Source of the DNA: Alteromonas sp. CI.11.F.A3
Lineage (GTDB): Bacteria; Pseudomonadota; Gammaproteobacteria; Enterobacterales; Alteromonadaceae
Direction: 5' to 3'
Assembly (NCBI RefSeq): GCF_032925565.1
Contig: NZ_CP136708.1
Span: 1,364,001-1,428,000, forward strand
DNA length: 64,000 nt
The notes beneath the pieces were generated by a model that saw only the letters and a list, made by a program, of their open reading frames with translations, made no database searches and had not been told where the DNA came from. Shown here one piece after another: positions 61,409-64,000 of the stretch (position 1 is the first letter of the stretch; every line of letters begins with the position of its first letter). The position numbers and the translations under genes are program-made.

Positions 61409-63970
61409 TTAAAAGCTATAAGTCACTTTTCCGTAAACATAACGGCCCGTGAATCCATAGGGCGAGAAGCCTGAGTATGGGAAAATCATCGAGAAGGTAG
61501 TTACGTCATCTACTAGATCGCGTGTAGCTTCTGGGTATACATCGAAGATGTTATTCGCACCAACTGAAACCGCTAAGTTGTCGGTAAGAGCTACGCGTAC
61601 ATCTAAATCTGTGATCCACTCAGAAGGAATGATTTCGTTACGTGCTTCAATTGAAGATGGGTCTTCTACTTCGCCGTAACGTGTGGTGCGCAATGTTGCA
61701 TTGTAACGATCGTAAGACCAAGTAACGCCAAGATTCACTTTGCTATCTGGCGAGCTTGTTTCAAAGCGGCGTAGTTCAACATCGTCAAACAAGTTACTTT
61801 GATCGAACCCTGCATTTTGAAGTACATCTGGTGCATCTATAATATCGGTCACTTCGTTATCATTGAAGTTGATACCCGCATTGAAGTTAAACGCACCAAA
61901 ATCAGCTGTGTTTAATGTATAAGTAGATACAATATCTACCCCTTCAGTACGAGAATTAATCGCGTTTAAGAAGAAGCGAGCTTGGTTAGCACCAGTACCT
62001 TCAAGCAACGCTTCAATAGCATCACCCGATAGGTTGTTCGACAACACGATACGATCGTCAATATCAATACGGTAGAAATCTACCGTTAAATTGAAATTAG
62101 CCGTAGGCGAATAGGTGAAACCTGCACTGTAGTTATCTGACTCTTCAGCATCAAGACCTGGGCTACCCAATGCCTGTGCAACATCACTTGAAGCGGCAAA
62201 CGTACCCGTTTCAGTTGGCTCGCCATCCACAAATACTGTGGCAATAGAAGTAAAGTGCTGTTGTTGAAGCGATGGCGCTCTAAAACCAGTAGATACTGAT
62301 GCGCGAAGGGCAAGTGCATCGGTAATGGTTACTCGATGTGACATTTTCCAGTTAAACGTACTGCCAAAATCTGAATAGTCTTCATAACGACCAGCTACTG
62401 CCACATTCCAGTTTTCGAGCACATCGGCTTCAACATCTACATAAAAGCTGTAGTTGTGGCGAGTGTTTTCACCTGCTGACTCTGGCGTGAAGCCAGGGAA
62501 TACTTGTGATCCCGCTGAGCCAAAAGGGCCATCTACAGGGTCGGTAACTACACCACCTGGGCCAAACGTACCTTGGATATACGAGTTTTCTTCACCAGCG
62601 GTAATTTCATAGCTTTCGTGACGATATTCCGCACCCATGGCGAAGTTCATTTCACTAAAGAAATAGCCTGTATCCACCAAACGCGACGCATCAGCGTTAA
62701 CAATAGTGGTGTTGTATTCAAGCTCACCCGCGTTAAAGCTGGTTTGGCTTGTTGGCCCAAGAGAGGTGTTTAAGCTATTTACTACGCTGTACTCTAGTGC
62801 ATTTCCACCGTGGGTGAGTGATAAATCGTAGTTCCACACATCGCCATAACCCTTAATGCCGCCTAGTACAGACATATCTTGAATATCGGTTTGTATAGAA
62901 GGTAAAAAGCCATCAGGATAGATAGAGGTAATGTTACGGCTATCTGATGCTCTTCGATAAAAACCGCCACCAATAGAATCACGTGAACTAAAGCCCGCAG
63001 TACCATAAAATTCGATGCTGTCGTTAATGGCTTTACCTGCGTTTACGAACAGCGCGTAATCTTCTACTTCACCGTTACCATATACATGGTTGTAGCGGTT
63101 AACCGTAAATTCTCTTTCATCTAAATTACCATCAGCGTCACGAGCATAATTTTCGCGGGTATCGAAGTCGGAACGATTTGATTCACCGCGATCGCGGTAT
63201 TCTGCTGATACATTTACAAAGCCATCATCGCCCCACTCAAAGCCCATGTTGCCGCGAAGGGTAAAAGTTTGACCGTCGGTCAGTTCACGGTCTGAACCAG
63301 TATTGAATGCAAGGTTGCCATCAGCATCTGCACTTACGCCTTCTAAATTCGGCACGCCGTCCATCGTAGTTACGTTCGCGCCGTATGTGGCCGACACTTC
63401 ACCGCCTTCGCTAGCATCTTTCAATACAATATTAATTACGCCCGCAATGGCGTCTGAACCGTATTGTGCCGCCGCGCCGTCGCGAAGTACTTCAATGCGT
63501 TTAATCGCATTAGCGGGTATAGCATTTAAATCTACAGCCGAAGAGCCACGGCCTACAGAACCGTTTAGGTTAAGTAGCGCTGAAGTATGGCGGCGCTTAC
63601 CATTCACTAAAACAAGTGTGTGATCTGGCGCTAACCCACGAAGCTGAGCGGGGCGAACATGGTCTGTTCCATCAGTAACAGAAGGCTGCGGGAAGTTGAA
63701 GCTTGGCAACAACGAGTTAAGGATCATGTTGGTTTCGGTTAAACCAGTGGCTTCAATAGAAGACGCATCGATAATATCGATAGGAACCGGAGAGTCATTA
63801 ACAGTGCGGCCTACACGGCGCGAACCAACAATTTGAATCTGTTCAACATCTTGTTCGTCAATATTGGTTTGTTCTTGAGCGAAGGATGAAGTCGAAAAAG
63901 GAATAGCAGCGATTGCGCCAGCGATTAAGGAAAGCTTAAAAGCAGAAGCGTTAAATTTTGCCTGTTGCAT
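61409..63970 (-). CDS. TonB-dependent outer-membrane receptor
   Basis: 853 residues. The signal peptide ends SSFAQ, then a TonB-box-like VEQIQIVGSRR and the plug domain (RRHTSALLNLNGSV, IKRIEVLRDGAAAQYGSDAIAGVINIVLK). The remaining 600 residues are a 22-stranded barrel pattern ending in Phe (YGKVTYSF). AGGAA precedes the ATG, and a strong terminator follows. These receptors import siderophores, vitamins or oligosaccharides; the ligand cannot be read, and no carbohydrate or iron gene is adjacent in the window. Confidence 0.95.
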   Translation of the reverse strand: MQQAKFNASAFKLSLIAGAIAAIPFSTSSFAQEQTNIDEQDVEQIQIVGSRRVGRTVNDSPVPIDIIDASSIEATGLTETNMILNSLLPSFNFPQPSVTDGTDHVRPAQLRGLAPDHTLVLVNGKRRHTSALLNLNGSVGRGSSAVDLNAIPANAIKRIEVLRDGAAAQYGSDAIAGVINIVLKDASEGGEVSATYGANVTTMDGVPNLEGVSADADGNLAFNTGSDRELTDGQTFTLRGNMGFEWGDDGFVNVSAEYRDRGESNRSDFDTRENYARDADGNLDEREFTVNRYNHVYGNGEVEDYALFVNAGKAINDSIEFYGTAGFSSRDSIGGGFYRRASDSRNITSIYPDGFLPSIQTDIQDMSVLGGIKGYGDVWNYDLSLTHGGNALEYSVVNSLNTSLGPTSQTSFNAGELEYNTTIVNADASRLVDTGYFFSEMNFAMGAEYRHESYEITAGEENSYIQGTFGPGGVVTDPVDGPFGSAGSQVFPGFTPESAGENTRHNYSFYVDVEADVLENWNVAVAGRYEDYSDFGSTFNWKMSHRVTITDALALRASVSTGFRAPSLQQQHFTSIATVFVDGEPTETGTFAASSDVAQALGSPGLDAEESDNYSAGFTYSPTANFNLTVDFYRIDIDDRIVLSNNLSGDAIEALLEGTGANQARFFLNAINSRTEGVDIVSTYTLNTADFGAFNFNAGINFNDNEVTDIIDAPDVLQNAGFDQSNLFDDVELRRFETSSPDSKVNLGVTWSYDRYNATLRTTRYGEVEDPSSIEARNEIIPSEWITDLDVRVALTDNLAVSVGANNIFDVYPEATRDLVDDVTTFSMIFPYSGFSPYGFTGRYVYGKVTYSF

Positions 63971-64000
63971 TGTGTGTTCCTGAATTTTTATAAATGTATT

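Overview
The window reads as a chromosomal segment of a marine gammaproteobacterium of the Alteromonas type. Evidence is gene-family content only: a TonB-dependent receptor, NhaC, a VSEP-type C-terminal sorting signal, PBPRA1643-type SEC-C and PA4780-type RIO kinase families, plus moderate G+C and dense operons with short Shine-Dalgarno-led gaps. I saw no rRNA, tRNA, CRISPR array, insertion sequence or prophage. The genus is an inference.

Layout. 1-2602: tail of a cluster cut by the left edge (acyltransferase-like fragment, PqqD-like/M50 protease, alpha/beta hydrolase lipoprotein). 3.0-9.1 kb: small stress-type families (DUF4235, DUF1328, DUF2945), a MATE pump, a MORN-repeat protein, DUF3010 and a 3-methyladenine glycosylase. 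9.2-14.6 kb: RhlE-type helicase with a duplicated 3' end, DUF1272, EamA exporter plus GlxA-type regulator, soluble sugar dehydrogenase. 14.6-20.1 kb: outer-membrane barrel, IalB protein, nidogen-like sorted protein, RIO kinase, nhaC. 20.3-27.6 kb: a five-gene unit encoding adaptor, ABC ATPase, FtsX permease, sigma-54 response regulator and histidine kinase, preceded by a sigma-54 promoter candidate and triple half-sites. 27.7-36.2 kb: oxidoreductases, SEC-C protein, S41 protease lipoprotein pair, YgjP protein, LysE/MocR divergent pair, repeat lipoprotein. 36.4-43.6 kb: four-gene operon around a winged-helix/nSTAND1/TM/TPR protein, then a TPR-PrsW protein. 43.7-50.7 kb: MRJP-like/ABM/OpuAC operon, cbpAM, LysR, DUF2798/MarR pair, YaeQ. 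50.9-60.7 kb: alpha/beta hydrolase, RecQ, YihY, UvrA paralogue divergent from a MarR-HlyD-DUF2955 efflux operon. 60.7-64.0 kb: double-glycine bacteriocin-like peptide with a candidate immunity protein, then a TonB-dependent receptor.

Regulatory logic is unusually legible. Two MarR regulators each face a pair of near-identical palindromes, 27-28 bp apart. A MocR regulator faces a ladder of CTGTATGGTT-type direct repeats, and the NtrC-type regulator probably drives its own operon. A dispersed palindrome family (consensus about GGGGTCAGAGTAC...GTACTCTGACCCC) sits after stop codons at about nine places between 7.6 and 30.6 kb and often looks like a terminator.

The best candidates for something undescribed are the bacteriocin/immunity pair (60701-61175), the winged-helix/nSTAND1/TPR operon with two secreted proteins (36379-41682), and the repeat family with the rhlE 3'-end duplication it accompanies.
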